Of a stretch of DNA of 64,000 bases, positions 26,672 through 35,665 are shown in pieces. This DNA is from Deltaproteobacteria bacterium (GTDB taxonomy: Bacteria; Desulfobacterota; Syntrophia; Syntrophales; UBA2185). The first letter of the stretch is position 1. Each line of letters begins with the position of its first letter. Location: assembly GCA_026388545.1 (NCBI GenBank), contig JAPLJS010000053.1, forward strand, positions 23,645 to 87,644. Reading direction: 5' to 3'. The position numbers and the translations under genes are program-made. Under the pieces are notes generated by a model. That model was not told the origin of the DNA. It was given only the letters and a program-made list of their open reading frames with translations, and ran no database searches.

Positions 26672-28848
26672 ATGGCACACGTATTTTTATTACATCGATG
26701 GGTATCATAAGCCCTGTCGGTCAGGGTATATGCGATACGATCGACGCCATCAGAAAAGCCGCACGGGGAATCAAACCGCTTAGCCTTTTCCCGACGGGTC
26801 AACTGCCGCCTTTGCCTGTCGGTGAGATCGATTCTCTTTCATTCGCAGAGAATGTACCACGAACCCATGCACTTGCCCTTATTGCCGCCGAAGAGACGAT
26901 GAAAAACGCAAACAGGGCGCCGGATGCCATTGTTATCGGCGTGACAACGGGAGGGATGCCCGTCACGGAGGAACTCCTAAAGAGAGGCGATGTCGATCCA
27001 AAACAGTACGGTTACCACTCAACCGGTTCCGTTGCGGAGTATATCGCCCGTCATGTGGGGTGCCGGGGACCGGTTATGACGGTATCGACGGCATGCTCTT
27101 CGGGCGCCGTGGCCCTGAAAATCGCCCTTGAAATGCTTCGAAGCGGCAAGGCGAAGCATGTCCTGGCAGGCGGCGCCGATGCCCTCTGCCGATTGACCTA
27201 TTACGGTTTTCACGCCCTTCAACTGGTTGATGAAACGGGCGCACATCCTTTCGACAGAAACAGACGCGGAATGTCTGTAGGTGAAGGGGCGGCCATGCTG
27301 CTCTTGACTGCCGCCACAGCCCCGCCTGATAATGCTATTGCCGAGCTGATCGGGGTCGGTTTATCCTGCGACGCCTATCATCCCGCTACACCCCATCCCG
27401 AAGGCGAAGGCGCCTTGCGAGCCATGAACAGCGCGCTTGCAGACGCCTGCATTTCACCTTCGGATATCGATTATATCCATCTCCATGGTACGGGAACCGT
27501 CGATAACGATCTTGCCGAAGCAAGGGCCATACACGCCCTGTTCGGTGATCGGCCTATCCCGCCCGTGTCTTCCATGAAGGGCTCCGTGGGTCATTCCCTT
27601 GCGGCAGCCGGGGCGATGGGCGCCGTTGTGTCTGTTTTAAGCATATTGAACGGCATCATACCCGCCAATACCGGCTTTCATGATCCCGATCCCGCATTGA
27701 ACCTGACCCCTGTCAGTGAACCAATGGAGGTGGATGTAAACGTGGCCCTTGCCAATTCGTTCGGTTTCGGCGGTAACAATGCCGTCGTCGCCGTAGGCCA
27801 TCCGAAACGGAGAAAAGACGCCCAGACGTCGATTCGTGACGTTTGGCCTGTGTCGTTTACCGTTTTGGGAAGCGCCTGTGTCACCGGGGCCGGTGATGCA
27901 AAACGGACTATTGAACGCATGGGTAATAGCTCGGAAATAAAAGGAGTTGCCCCTTCTTCCGATATAATGAGTCATCTCTCCGAGAAATACGTCCGCCGCC
28001 TGAAACGTCTTCCCCGAATGGTCATGTCGCTGGCCATTTCAGCCTGCAAAGATACAACAGCAGGCCCCCCGGCATCTGTTTTTCTCGGAACCGGCTGGGG
28101 CGGTCTTTCTGAGACCTATGACTTTCTGACAAAACTCTTCGAGTCGGATGAGCGATTTACCAGCCCGACAGATTTCATCGGATCCGTCCACAACGCCTCC
28201 GCGGGTCATGTCGCCATCCATTTCAATGCCACAGGACCGAACATAACCACCACGGGCAGCGATTGTGCCTTCGAGCAGGCACTGATCAGTGCAAGCCTTC
28301 TCATCCATCAGGGCGATGATCCGATTCTTGTGATCGGTGCTGATGAATATCATGAAACTTTGTCTCCTCTCTTCGACGCGTCTGTGGCGCTGGCCGGAAT
28401 GCCTTCAGACGGGGGAGGCGCCCTGTATCTCAAACCGGCGATGTCACCATCACCATTACAGATATACCCTTCATTTATGGCTTATTCCGGCGACAGCGGG
28501 CAGATCATCCCGTCACTGATTCGTGAACTGGGGGGAGACAAAAGGATCAGAGATCAATTCGGGGCCATCCTCGCGGGGATTCCCGCCGCACAGAAGGAAA
28601 AAGGAAAGGGGCAACTGGATGAGTTCCTGTCCATGACGGGATACCCCCATCCCGTTATCGATTATCGGCAGTTCATAGGTGAGTATGCCTCGGCCTCGGC
28701 GGTCGCGACGGTTCTGGCGGTATCGTTCGTACAAGCCGGTGAAATACCCCCGAATGTCTGCTACCGGGACTCATTGCCATTGCGGGGGCGAGGGATTCTT
28801 GTCATGGGATTCGGCAATTATATCACGGCGGTGGAGATAAGGCCATGA
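26668..28848 (+). CDS. Ketosynthase fused to a chain-length-factor-like ketosynthase domain
   Basis: A 726-residue protein. Residues 1-385 are a complete FabF-type ketosynthase with Cys143 (STACSSGA), His273 (HLHGTGTV) and His309 (VGHSLAAA). Residues 395-726 resemble the N-terminal ketosynthase family PF13723 (SVHNASAGHVAIHFN; TTGSDCAFEQALI), without an active Cys/His/His triad, like the partner subunit of KS-CLF pairs. In aryl polyene systems these two are separate genes; here they are one chain. TTG 26668 is the start because the first strand (RIFITSMGIISPVG) begins four residues later. Confidence 0.88.
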   Translation: MNGTRIFITSMGIISPVGQGICDTIDAIRKAARGIKPLSLFPTGQLPPLPVGEIDSLSFAENVPRTHALALIAAEETMKNANRAPDAIVIGVTTGGMPVTEELLKRGDVDPKQYGYHSTGSVAEYIARHVGCRGPVMTVSTACSSGAVALKIALEMLRSGKAKHVLAGGADALCRLTYYGFHALQLVDETGAHPFDRNRRGMSVGEGAAMLLLTAATAPPDNAIAELIGVGLSCDAYHPATPHPEGEGALRAMNSALADACISPSDIDYIHLHGTGTVDNDLAEARAIHALFGDRPIPPVSSMKGSVGHSLAAAGAMGAVVSVLSILNGIIPANTGFHDPDPALNLTPVSEPMEVDVNVALANSFGFGGNNAVVAVGHPKRRKDAQTSIRDVWPVSFTVLGSACVTGAGDAKRTIERMGNSSEIKGVAPSSDIMSHLSEKYVRRLKRLPRMVMSLAISACKDTTAGPPASVFLGTGWGGLSETYDFLTKLFESDERFTSPTDFIGSVHNASAGHVAIHFNATGPNITTTGSDCAFEQALISASLLIHQGDDPILVIGADEYHETLSPLFDASVALAGMPSDGGGALYLKPAMSPSPLQIYPSFMAYSGDSGQIIPSLIRELGGDKRIRDQFGAILAGIPAAQKEKGKGQLDEFLSMTGYPHPVIDYRQFIGEYASASAVATVLAVSFVQAGEIPPNVCYRDSLPLRGRGILVMGFGNYITAVEIRP

Positions 28849-30326
28849 TGCAGGAAAATCAGGGAGCGGGAAATGTCCTGATCATCGGTTCCGGCGTCGG
28901 AGGTTTGACTGCCGGCATCATTCTGTCGAAACTTCATCACCGGGTCACGGTCGTGGAAAGAAATGCGCTGCCGGGCGGATTGATGCGCAGCTATGTCCGA
29001 TCGGGCATTGAGTGCCCTGTGGGCGTGCATTACATGGGATCGCTTGACAGGGGGCAGCCCCTCCGAAGGCTGTGGGATTATCTCGGTGTCACCCCTTTGA
29101 TACCTATCGAACGTATGGGTATAAACGGTGTCATAGATCGTTATATTTTCGATGAGTTTGCCTTCGATCTTCCTCCCGGCATCGATGCCTTCGAAGACAA
29201 CCTGAGGCAGGCCTTTCCCCTGGATCACAGCCGGATTACGACGATCATGGCCGATCTGAGGCAAATATCCCGTTCCTTGTCCTCGCTCGATATGCTGATG
29301 TCCCCGGAGACGACGTTTCTTTCGCCGGAGAGCTTTGGTTCTATGGGGGAATACCTCCTGCGTATGGGTTGTTCCGCCCGCCTGCTCTCTGTCCTGGCTG
29401 TTCCTTCAACCCTGATCGGGGTTCCTTTGCTTGAATGTCCTGTTTTTTATTATTATATGACCCTGGCATCCTATCTCCTGTCCTCCTGGCGCTTGGCCTG
29501 CAGCGGTTCCGAAATGGCAGATGCGTTTGTATCCCGTCTCAAATCACTGGGCGGTAATGTCATAACGGGAGACGGCGTTGAAAGGATTCTGGTCGAATCG
29601 GGACTGGTGAAAGGCGTCGTTTTACGGTCAGGCCGCGTCCTTGAGGCGGCGGACGTCATCGCCGCCGTTCATCCACGGACACTCTTAGCCATGCTGCCGG
29701 GCGACGCTCTCCGGCCTGCATTTGCCGAGAGAGTCACGCAACTCGAAAATACGAAAGGCATCTTTGCCGTCAATGTTGCCGTCGATGCCGATGCACATAA
29801 GGCTTTACCCTACAACATCTACCGGCTCTATGCGGGAGAAGACGGTACACTATCCCACGGGATATTCCATCAATTGCTGAACAGCGGACAACCGGGAATA
29901 AATATTTTATCCATGATGACGACAAGCGGCATTGAGGAATGGCGGAAGTGGGAAGGAACAACATCGGGACGCCGAGGCCGTGATTATGTGGAGGCAAAGG
30001 AAGAGAAAGCCCAACAATTCATCGGCTGCGCTGCACAGTTATTCGGACCTCTCAGGGGGATGAAAATACTGGATATCTATACTCCGCTGACCATCAGAGA
30101 CCGTGTTAACTCTCCGGACGGTTCGGCCTACGGGATACTCCGTTCAGCAAAACAACTGATGAAGACGGCTTCTTTGAAACGCACGTCCATCGGGGGATTG
30201 TTTCTTGCCGGTCAGAACAGCCTGGCGCCGGGGATTATGGGAACAATGCTGGGATCATTTCAAACCGTCAGAAACCTTATCGGTCACGAACAATTCGGCC
30301 GGGAGGTTATGGGGGATTTCCTGTGA
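28845..30326 (+). CDS. FAD-dependent oxidoreductase, phytoene desaturase-like
   Basis: A 493-residue flavoprotein with an N-terminal FAD site VLIIGSGVGGLTAGI, a GGLMRSYV segment and a C-terminal GGLFLAGQNSLAPGIMG, the pattern of CrtI/retinol saturase enzymes. It could desaturate, saturate or isomerise conjugated double bonds. It overlaps both neighbours by 4 bases (ATGA and GTGA), so it belongs tightly to the operon. Homologues also occur in gene sets proposed for ladderane lipids (established proposal, not proven). Confidence 0.87.
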   Translation: MMQENQGAGNVLIIGSGVGGLTAGIILSKLHHRVTVVERNALPGGLMRSYVRSGIECPVGVHYMGSLDRGQPLRRLWDYLGVTPLIPIERMGINGVIDRYIFDEFAFDLPPGIDAFEDNLRQAFPLDHSRITTIMADLRQISRSLSSLDMLMSPETTFLSPESFGSMGEYLLRMGCSARLLSVLAVPSTLIGVPLLECPVFYYYMTLASYLLSSWRLACSGSEMADAFVSRLKSLGGNVITGDGVERILVESGLVKGVVLRSGRVLEAADVIAAVHPRTLLAMLPGDALRPAFAERVTQLENTKGIFAVNVAVDADAHKALPYNIYRLYAGEDGTLSHGIFHQLLNSGQPGINILSMMTTSGIEEWRKWEGTTSGRRGRDYVEAKEEKAQQFIGCAAQLFGPLRGMKILDIYTPLTIRDRVNSPDGSAYGILRSAKQLMKTASLKRTSIGGLFLAGQNSLAPGIMGTMLGSFQTVRNLIGHEQFGREVMGDFL

Positions 30327-31672
30327 AAGTATTGCTCGTATCGACAAACACCATGACCGAACCCTATCCGGTGTATCCCATCGGCCTTGATTATGTGATG
30401 AATGCCATATCACCGCCGCATCAGGTAAAAATAATCGACATGAATGAACTTAAGGACGGAAATGCTCTGGCCGTGGTTCTTTCACAGTATCAACCCGATA
30501 TTATAGGGCTGTCCATCAGAAACATCGATAATACCGATCAGACCAATGTGAAAACATTTATAGGGGAAATCCGGGAATTAATCGGTACCATTCGGCAAAA
30601 TTCAGAGGGATTGATCGTCCTGGGGGGGAGTGGATTTACCATCCTTCCCGATGAATTTATGAACAGGCTTGATGCCGATTTTGGCATCATGGGCGAGGGG
30701 GAGCGGCTCCAACTTCTCCTGCAAGCCCTTGAAAAGAATGAAGATGTTTCCGGTATCCCCGGTATTGTTACTAAAACCAGTCCTGTTACGCTTACGGAGC
30801 CCTGGTCCCGGTCATTCGGGCGCGGCGTTTTTCCCGATCATTCCTATACGTCTTTCTACCTGAAAAGGGGCGGCATGCTCAACCTGCAGACGAAAAGGGG
30901 TTGTCCTTTCAAGTGTATCTATTGTACCTATCCCCATATAGAGGGTAAGCGGTTCCGCTTCGCGGAGCCGGGAGAAGTCGCCGATACAGCGAGAATGCTT
31001 CAGGATGCAGGCGCCAGATATCTCTATATGACGGATTCGACGTTTAACGGCAGTTATGAACACAGCCTGGCAGTTGCAGCGGCGCTCAAGAAAGCGGGCG
31101 TTTCCATTCCCTGGGGCGGCTTTTTTACCCCCACGGCTCCCCCTCCGGATTATTATTGTATTCTTGCCGATGCGGGGCTGATGCATGTGGAATTCGGCAC
31201 GGAAGCCCTCTCAGATCCGGTACTCGATTCATACGGAAAACCTTTTCACACTGACGATGTCTTTGCCTCACACAGAATGGCCCTCGCCGCAGGTCTGCAT
31301 GTAGCCCATTATCTCATGCCGGGAGGTCCGGGAGAAAATGAAGACACGCTGAAGGAAACCCTAACCAAAACAGACGGCCTGGACAAAGCTGTTTTCTTCG
31401 TCTTTAACGGAATAAGAATTTATCCTCACACTGCCCTGTATGACCTTGCCCTTGAGGAAGGACAGATCGAACCACACTGCAATCTTCTTGAACCGGTATT
31501 TTACTGGTCGCCGGCTCTGCATAGAAAGAAGGCTATGGATATTGTGGAAGACCATGTCAGTGGTCGAACCAACTGGGTTATCGGCTCCGGGTCTCAGCAG
31601 ATGTTTAAAATTATCACGAGGCTACATGCACGGGGTCATGTAGGCCCCCTGTGGGAGCGATTAATCCGATGA
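30323..31672 (+). CDS. B12-binding-domain radical SAM protein
   Basis: A 449-residue protein starting at GTG 30323 inside the FAD gene's end. B12-type N-domain: KVLLVSTNTMTEPYPVYPIG, DIIGLSIRNIDNT, VLGGSGFTILP. Radical SAM motif: KRGCPFKCIYCTYP. Later GTEALSDPVLDS and a long C-terminal part complete the barrel. It is flanked by the desaturase-like gene and a deacetylase with stop-start overlaps. Reaction unknown. Confidence 0.87.
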   Translation: MKVLLVSTNTMTEPYPVYPIGLDYVMNAISPPHQVKIIDMNELKDGNALAVVLSQYQPDIIGLSIRNIDNTDQTNVKTFIGEIRELIGTIRQNSEGLIVLGGSGFTILPDEFMNRLDADFGIMGEGERLQLLLQALEKNEDVSGIPGIVTKTSPVTLTEPWSRSFGRGVFPDHSYTSFYLKRGGMLNLQTKRGCPFKCIYCTYPHIEGKRFRFAEPGEVADTARMLQDAGARYLYMTDSTFNGSYEHSLAVAAALKKAGVSIPWGGFFTPTAPPPDYYCILADAGLMHVEFGTEALSDPVLDSYGKPFHTDDVFASHRMALAAGLHVAHYLMPGGPGENEDTLKETLTKTDGLDKAVFFVFNGIRIYPHTALYDLALEEGQIEPHCNLLEPVFYWSPALHRKKAMDIVEDHVSGRTNWVIGSGSQQMFKIITRLHARGHVGPLWERLIR

Positions 31673-32517
31673 AGTATGATGGCCAAAGGTCGGGATATGT
31701 CTCTCCGGCGACGGTGACCGGATATGTCGCCATCGCGCTTGCGTTCACACTGTCCTTTGTTCATGTCAGGTTGGCCGTTATTCCCCTTTCTTTCTTTGTT
31801 ATTCTCTGCGCGGCGGCCCCGCTCTTCCCTTCCTGGGGTTTCTTTTTGCCTGTCGTCAGTCGAGGACATACAGGAAAACCCCTGGTGTCCCTGACATTCG
31901 ACGACGGGCCCGATCCCGCAACAACCCGGCCGCTTTTGGAACTGCTTGCACGACACACCGCACAAGCCACCTTCTTCGTTACCGGGGAGAGGGCCGCCGA
32001 ATATGGCAACCTCATCTCGGATATACTTGAACACGGCCATGAGATCGGCAATCATTCATACAGCCATGATCCTTTTTTGATGCTGCGCCGTTCGGATACA
32101 CTGTATCGGGAAATCGAATCAACACAAAGATTGTTGAAACGCTTCGGCATTTCCCCTGTTGCTTTCAGGCCGCCCGTGGGCATCACCAACCCGAAACTGG
32201 CCAACGTTCTTTCTCAACAGGGGCTCACCTGTGTGACCTTCACCTGTCGGGCCTTTGACTGCGGAAACAGGTGTATTAGCGGTTTGTCCGGGAAAATACT
32301 GAAAAAGGCAAAACCGGATGACATCATTCTTCTTCACGATGTCCGGCCGAAAGGATCGATAGACACGGAAGGCTTTCTGCATGAGATTGATTTGATTCTG
32401 TCCGGTTTGAAAAACAAAGGTTTAAAGGTGATCCCCCTTGCCGAACTTCTGGGAAGACCGGTGATGGTCCGGATCAATGGTGATGACCTCACGAAAACAC
32501 GTCCCCGCAGTCTTTAG
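31669..32517 (+). CDS. Membrane-anchored polysaccharide deacetylase (NodB domain)
   Basis: A 282-residue protein with two N-terminal transmembrane segments (about residues 10-30 and 35-55) and a NodB fold: LTFDDGPDPATT (catalytic and metal Asp) and GHEIGNHSYSHD (metal His pair), then FRPPVG and LLHDV. It should remove N-acetyl groups from a sugar. Placed in this operon, it may deacetylate an amino sugar added by the GT2 enzyme at 11765 (inference). Start ATG overlaps the radical SAM stop. Confidence 0.87.
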   Translation: MKYDGQRSGYVSPATVTGYVAIALAFTLSFVHVRLAVIPLSFFVILCAAAPLFPSWGFFLPVVSRGHTGKPLVSLTFDDGPDPATTRPLLELLARHTAQATFFVTGERAAEYGNLISDILEHGHEIGNHSYSHDPFLMLRRSDTLYREIESTQRLLKRFGISPVAFRPPVGITNPKLANVLSQQGLTCVTFTCRAFDCGNRCISGLSGKILKKAKPDDIILLHDVRPKGSIDTEGFLHEIDLILSGLKNKGLKVIPLAELLGRPVMVRINGDDLTKTRPRSL

Positions 32518-32606
32518 GCGGGAAGACGTAAAAATAATTTTTAGTACAATACGATTCCCGTGACCATTCGGGATGTTAAAAATATTTTTGACATGCTGAT
32601 GGATCA

Positions 32607-33065
32607 ATGATAGTTAAAAAAATTAAACATACGGCAAATGATCACGGATTGCCCCGATGCTTATGGGATGGTGATAGCAGCGGCATGGATGAAACATGGC
32701 ACAGCATAGCGCACAAAAGGGATAATTCAAATCGTGAGGTTTGGGCGGAGGCATGCGCAGCGACAGGATCACCATGGTTTTCCGGCCATTTTCCCAATGA
32801 CCCGATTCTGCCCGGTATTGCAATTTTGTCCATGGTGAAGGATGCCATCACACATCATGAATCCGAAAAAGGGAGAAAGATCAGGATAATGGGCATCAGG
32901 AGGGTCAGGTTCAGGCTGCCGGTCAGGCCGGACGAATCGTTGACCATATCCCTGCCTTTGTCCCATCAGGAGAACAATCTTTCCTACCATTTTCTGGTTA
33001 CGGTGAACGGAAAAACGGCATGCACGGGTGTCGTTGTGGCTGAACCGCTGCAGGAGGAAAGTTAG
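32607..33065 (+). CDS. 3-Hydroxyacyl-ACP dehydratase, FabZ/ApeI-like
   Basis: A hotdog protein of 152 residues, with the FabZ/FabA active-site strand SGHFPNDPILPGIA (catalytic His). The usual second catalytic Glu/Asp position is not certain. The first 26 residues do not look like the family, and Met27 (32685) may be the true start; a TTGACA at about 32588 would suit such a start. The 89-base gap before it is large for this operon. Probable role: dehydrates the growing polyene chain. Confidence 0.82.
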   Translation: MIVKKIKHTANDHGLPRCLWDGDSSGMDETWHSIAHKRDNSNREVWAEACAATGSPWFSGHFPNDPILPGIAILSMVKDAITHHESEKGRKIRIMGIRRVRFRLPVRPDESLTISLPLSHQENNLSYHFLVTVNGKTACTGVVVAEPLQEES

Positions 33066-33170
33066 GGTCACGGCTGATTCCACGTACGCCGCGGTTTGCC
33101 GTAATAATGATGTTCAAAAAGCCTAAAGATATGGTTGTGACGATTTATTCTATGTGGGGGAGGATAGCGA

Positions 33171-33437
33171 ATGCTCATGAGCACGGATAAAAAGGCGCTG
33201 ATAATTCGTATTGCCGAAATTATCATCCTCGAGCTTAAGCTGGAAGAAATTACGCCGGAAACATTCGATCCCGATCTTGATCTGGTGGATGAACTTGGCG
33301 TTGACAGCATGGACCTGGCCACGGTGGTTCTTGTGCTTCAGGACGAATACGGTATAACCATCGACGAGGATGATTATCCCAAACTCAGAAATATACGCAT
33401 GATTGCCGAATATATAGAGCAAAAACAGACTGCGTGA
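33171..33437 (+). CDS. Acyl carrier protein
   Basis: An 88-residue ACP; phosphopantetheine serine in GVDSMDLATVVL. Its recognition helix is acidic. GGGGGAGG stands ahead of ATG 33171 (ATG 33177 is also possible). It precedes the paired radical SAM genes, which might act on substrates bound to it (inference). Confidence 0.92.
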   Translation: MLMSTDKKALIIRIAEIIILELKLEEITPETFDPDLDLVDELGVDSMDLATVVLVLQDEYGITIDEDDYPKLRNIRMIAEYIEQKQTA

Positions 33438-33465
33438 ACCCAAAAGAACCCTTCTTGAAAGATTC

Positions 33466-34551
33466 ATGGATACTACGAACGTCATAATGATTCCTGGATG
33501 CGATGACGAAAGAAGAAAATGGAAATTTTCCGAGCTGCTGGCCGACGATGAGGTACGCCTGCGCTGGGAAAAGGTGAGGAAATATTTTTTCCTCCGGGAA
33601 TCGACGTATGATATGACCAACCGCTGCAATATCCGGTGCGACGGGTGTTACTATTATGAAGGGGATAAGCAGTTCGCCGAAGAAAACTCCGATCCGGAGG
33701 CGTGGCGGAAGCTGATGAAAGAGGAAAAGGCGAGAGGCATCACCTATGTCGTTCTGGCCGGCGCCGAGCCATCCATGGTCCCGCAGCTTCTGGAGGTATG
33801 CTACGATGAAATGCCCCTGGGGTGCATAGCCACGAATGGCTTCAAGCGCATTTCTGATGCAGTCGGCTATAAGATTCATATCTCTGTCTGGGGAAATGAT
33901 GAAACGAGCCTGCGAGTGAGAAGGGCAAAAAACCTGCTGTTGAAACAGATCGACAATTATCGGGATGATCCGAGGGCCGTGTTCGTCTATACCTTTACGC
34001 GGGATAATATAGACGAAATCTATGAGGTCATGAACACCATTGTTGCGCATGATTGCAAAATCACTTTTAACGTATTTTCATCTCCTGTCGGCTATGCCGG
34101 TTCGCTCCGGCATAATGGGGAGTCCCTTAACCGGACAGGCGAAGTCATGCTTGATCTTCTGACCGGATCTCCGGAAAATGTGCTTTTTTCCCCCTACAAT
34201 GTTGTTGCTCATACCCATCAATACGGCCTCCATGAGCTTTATGGATGTTCATATCCGAGAAAGAATCCTTCGACGGACATCGGTCTCGGGCGATCTTTCA
34301 GACAATACCGGGCGGATCTATCCTGGGATCGGGACGTGGCCTGCTGTGTTCCCGACACGGATTGCGGCGAATGCAGGCATTATGCCGCCGGCAGCGCCGT
34401 TGTTACGGCACGCCTGTATCGTCATGTAACCGACCCGGATACGTTTAAATCATGGCTTGACTATGTTGATACCTACCTTGCCATATGGGTGAAGGGTTAT
34501 GACAAGGGCGATAATCTCTGCCATGAGATGATCGAGCCACCCCGACAGTGA
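33466..34551 (+). CDS. Radical SAM protein with C-terminal cysteine cluster (pair member 1)
   Basis: A 361-residue enzyme with the cluster motif YDMTNRCNIRCDGCYYYEG (C-x3-C-x2-C). Near the C-terminus, CCVPDTDCGECRHYAAG is a likely auxiliary Fe-S site, similar to SPASM or Twitch regions. No B12 domain. It is a clear paralogue of the next gene. Two such enzymes in tandem next to an ACP suggest a two-step radical modification, but substrate and reaction cannot be read. Confidence 0.85.
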   Translation: MDTTNVIMIPGCDDERRKWKFSELLADDEVRLRWEKVRKYFFLRESTYDMTNRCNIRCDGCYYYEGDKQFAEENSDPEAWRKLMKEEKARGITYVVLAGAEPSMVPQLLEVCYDEMPLGCIATNGFKRISDAVGYKIHISVWGNDETSLRVRRAKNLLLKQIDNYRDDPRAVFVYTFTRDNIDEIYEVMNTIVAHDCKITFNVFSSPVGYAGSLRHNGESLNRTGEVMLDLLTGSPENVLFSPYNVVAHTHQYGLHELYGCSYPRKNPSTDIGLGRSFRQYRADLSWDRDVACCVPDTDCGECRHYAAGSAVVTARLYRHVTDPDTFKSWLDYVDTYLAIWVKGYDKGDNLCHEMIEPPRQ

Positions 34552-34628
34552 TTGTGACGAACGGAGGGAGTGAATTCCCATCCCCATTTTTTCGTCAATC
34601 GACATGTGTGTGAAACAGGGAAAATTCT

Positions 34629-35627
34629 ATGAAAACCGTCAGCTCCTTACTGGATAAAACATGGCATGAACGTTACAGGAAGATATCCAGTCTGAATATC
34701 CGCAGCTCCATCTATGATGTGACCAATCAATGCAACTTGCGCTGCAAGGGTTGTTTTTTCTTTTCTTCCAACGAAGATCAGGCTGCCCCCGAGGAAATGG
34801 ATGCGGAAAAATGGCCCCAGTTTGTTCGAAGGGAAAAGGAACGGGGCGTCAATCTTGCCATATTAATCGGCGGAGAACCGACACTGTTCCTCGATCGGGT
34901 CGAGGCCTTTTACACACAACTGCCGACGTATTGCGCAACCAACGGGTTGATCAGGATTCCCAAAGACCGCTTCCCCGATATGATGGTGGGTATCTCGCTA
35001 TGGGGAGATGCGGAAGACGAAAAGATGCTCAGGGGGAAAGATACATTTGCCGTATCCAGTAAAAATTATGAAGGCGATCCGAATACTTATTACCTCTATA
35101 CGATTACACCGAAACAGGTTGGACGGATAGAACACGTAATCAGAAAGATTTCCGATGTCGGGTTGAAGGTTCATTTACAGTTATTGACGAATGATGAAAA
35201 CGTGAATGGTTACTTTTGGACGGAGGAGAAACTGAGAGACGTTCGGGCTGAAATGGACGATATGCTTGATAAATACCCGAATGCCGTCATTTCCTGCAGA
35301 TACTACCACGAAATTATCACCACGGGGATGATGATGAAGCGGACATTCGGATGGAAGGAATGCCCTTCTGTTACGGAACCGTTGGATGACAGGAATCCTC
35401 AGCCCAAAAGGCTCATCCGGTTTATCCGATGGGCTTCGGATCTTAAAACAATGCACCGATGCTGCACCTCTGCGACGAGGGATTGTTCGACCTGCAAGGA
35501 CGGCGCTGCGCATATGAGCTGGGTTATGGTCAATAAAAGAGAGCATCTGAATTCGACGAAGGATCTCCAAAACTGGATTGAAGTGTATGAAATGTTCGCC
35601 AAACTTTACCGTTTCATACCATGGTAG
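34629..35627 (+). CDS. Radical SAM protein with C-terminal cysteine cluster (pair member 2)
   Basis: A 332-residue paralogue of the 33466 gene: YDVTNQCNLRCKGCFFFSS, then LIGGEPTLFL, then CCTSATRDCSTCKDGAA. The shared plan (N-terminal lead, barrel, CC-x5-C-x2-C) suggests gene duplication. A 77-base gap separates the two. The end overlaps the open frame of the following ketosynthase gene. Confidence 0.85.
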   Translation: MKTVSSLLDKTWHERYRKISSLNIRSSIYDVTNQCNLRCKGCFFFSSNEDQAAPEEMDAEKWPQFVRREKERGVNLAILIGGEPTLFLDRVEAFYTQLPTYCATNGLIRIPKDRFPDMMVGISLWGDAEDEKMLRGKDTFAVSSKNYEGDPNTYYLYTITPKQVGRIEHVIRKISDVGLKVHLQLLTNDENVNGYFWTEEKLRDVRAEMDDMLDKYPNAVISCRYYHEIITTGMMMKRTFGWKECPSVTEPLDDRNPQPKRLIRFIRWASDLKTMHRCCTSATRDCSTCKDGAAHMSWVMVNKREHLNSTKDLQNWIEVYEMFAKLYRFIPW

Positions 35628-35665
35628 CGTCACTGACGTCTCCTATGACCAAAACCAGGCAGCGC

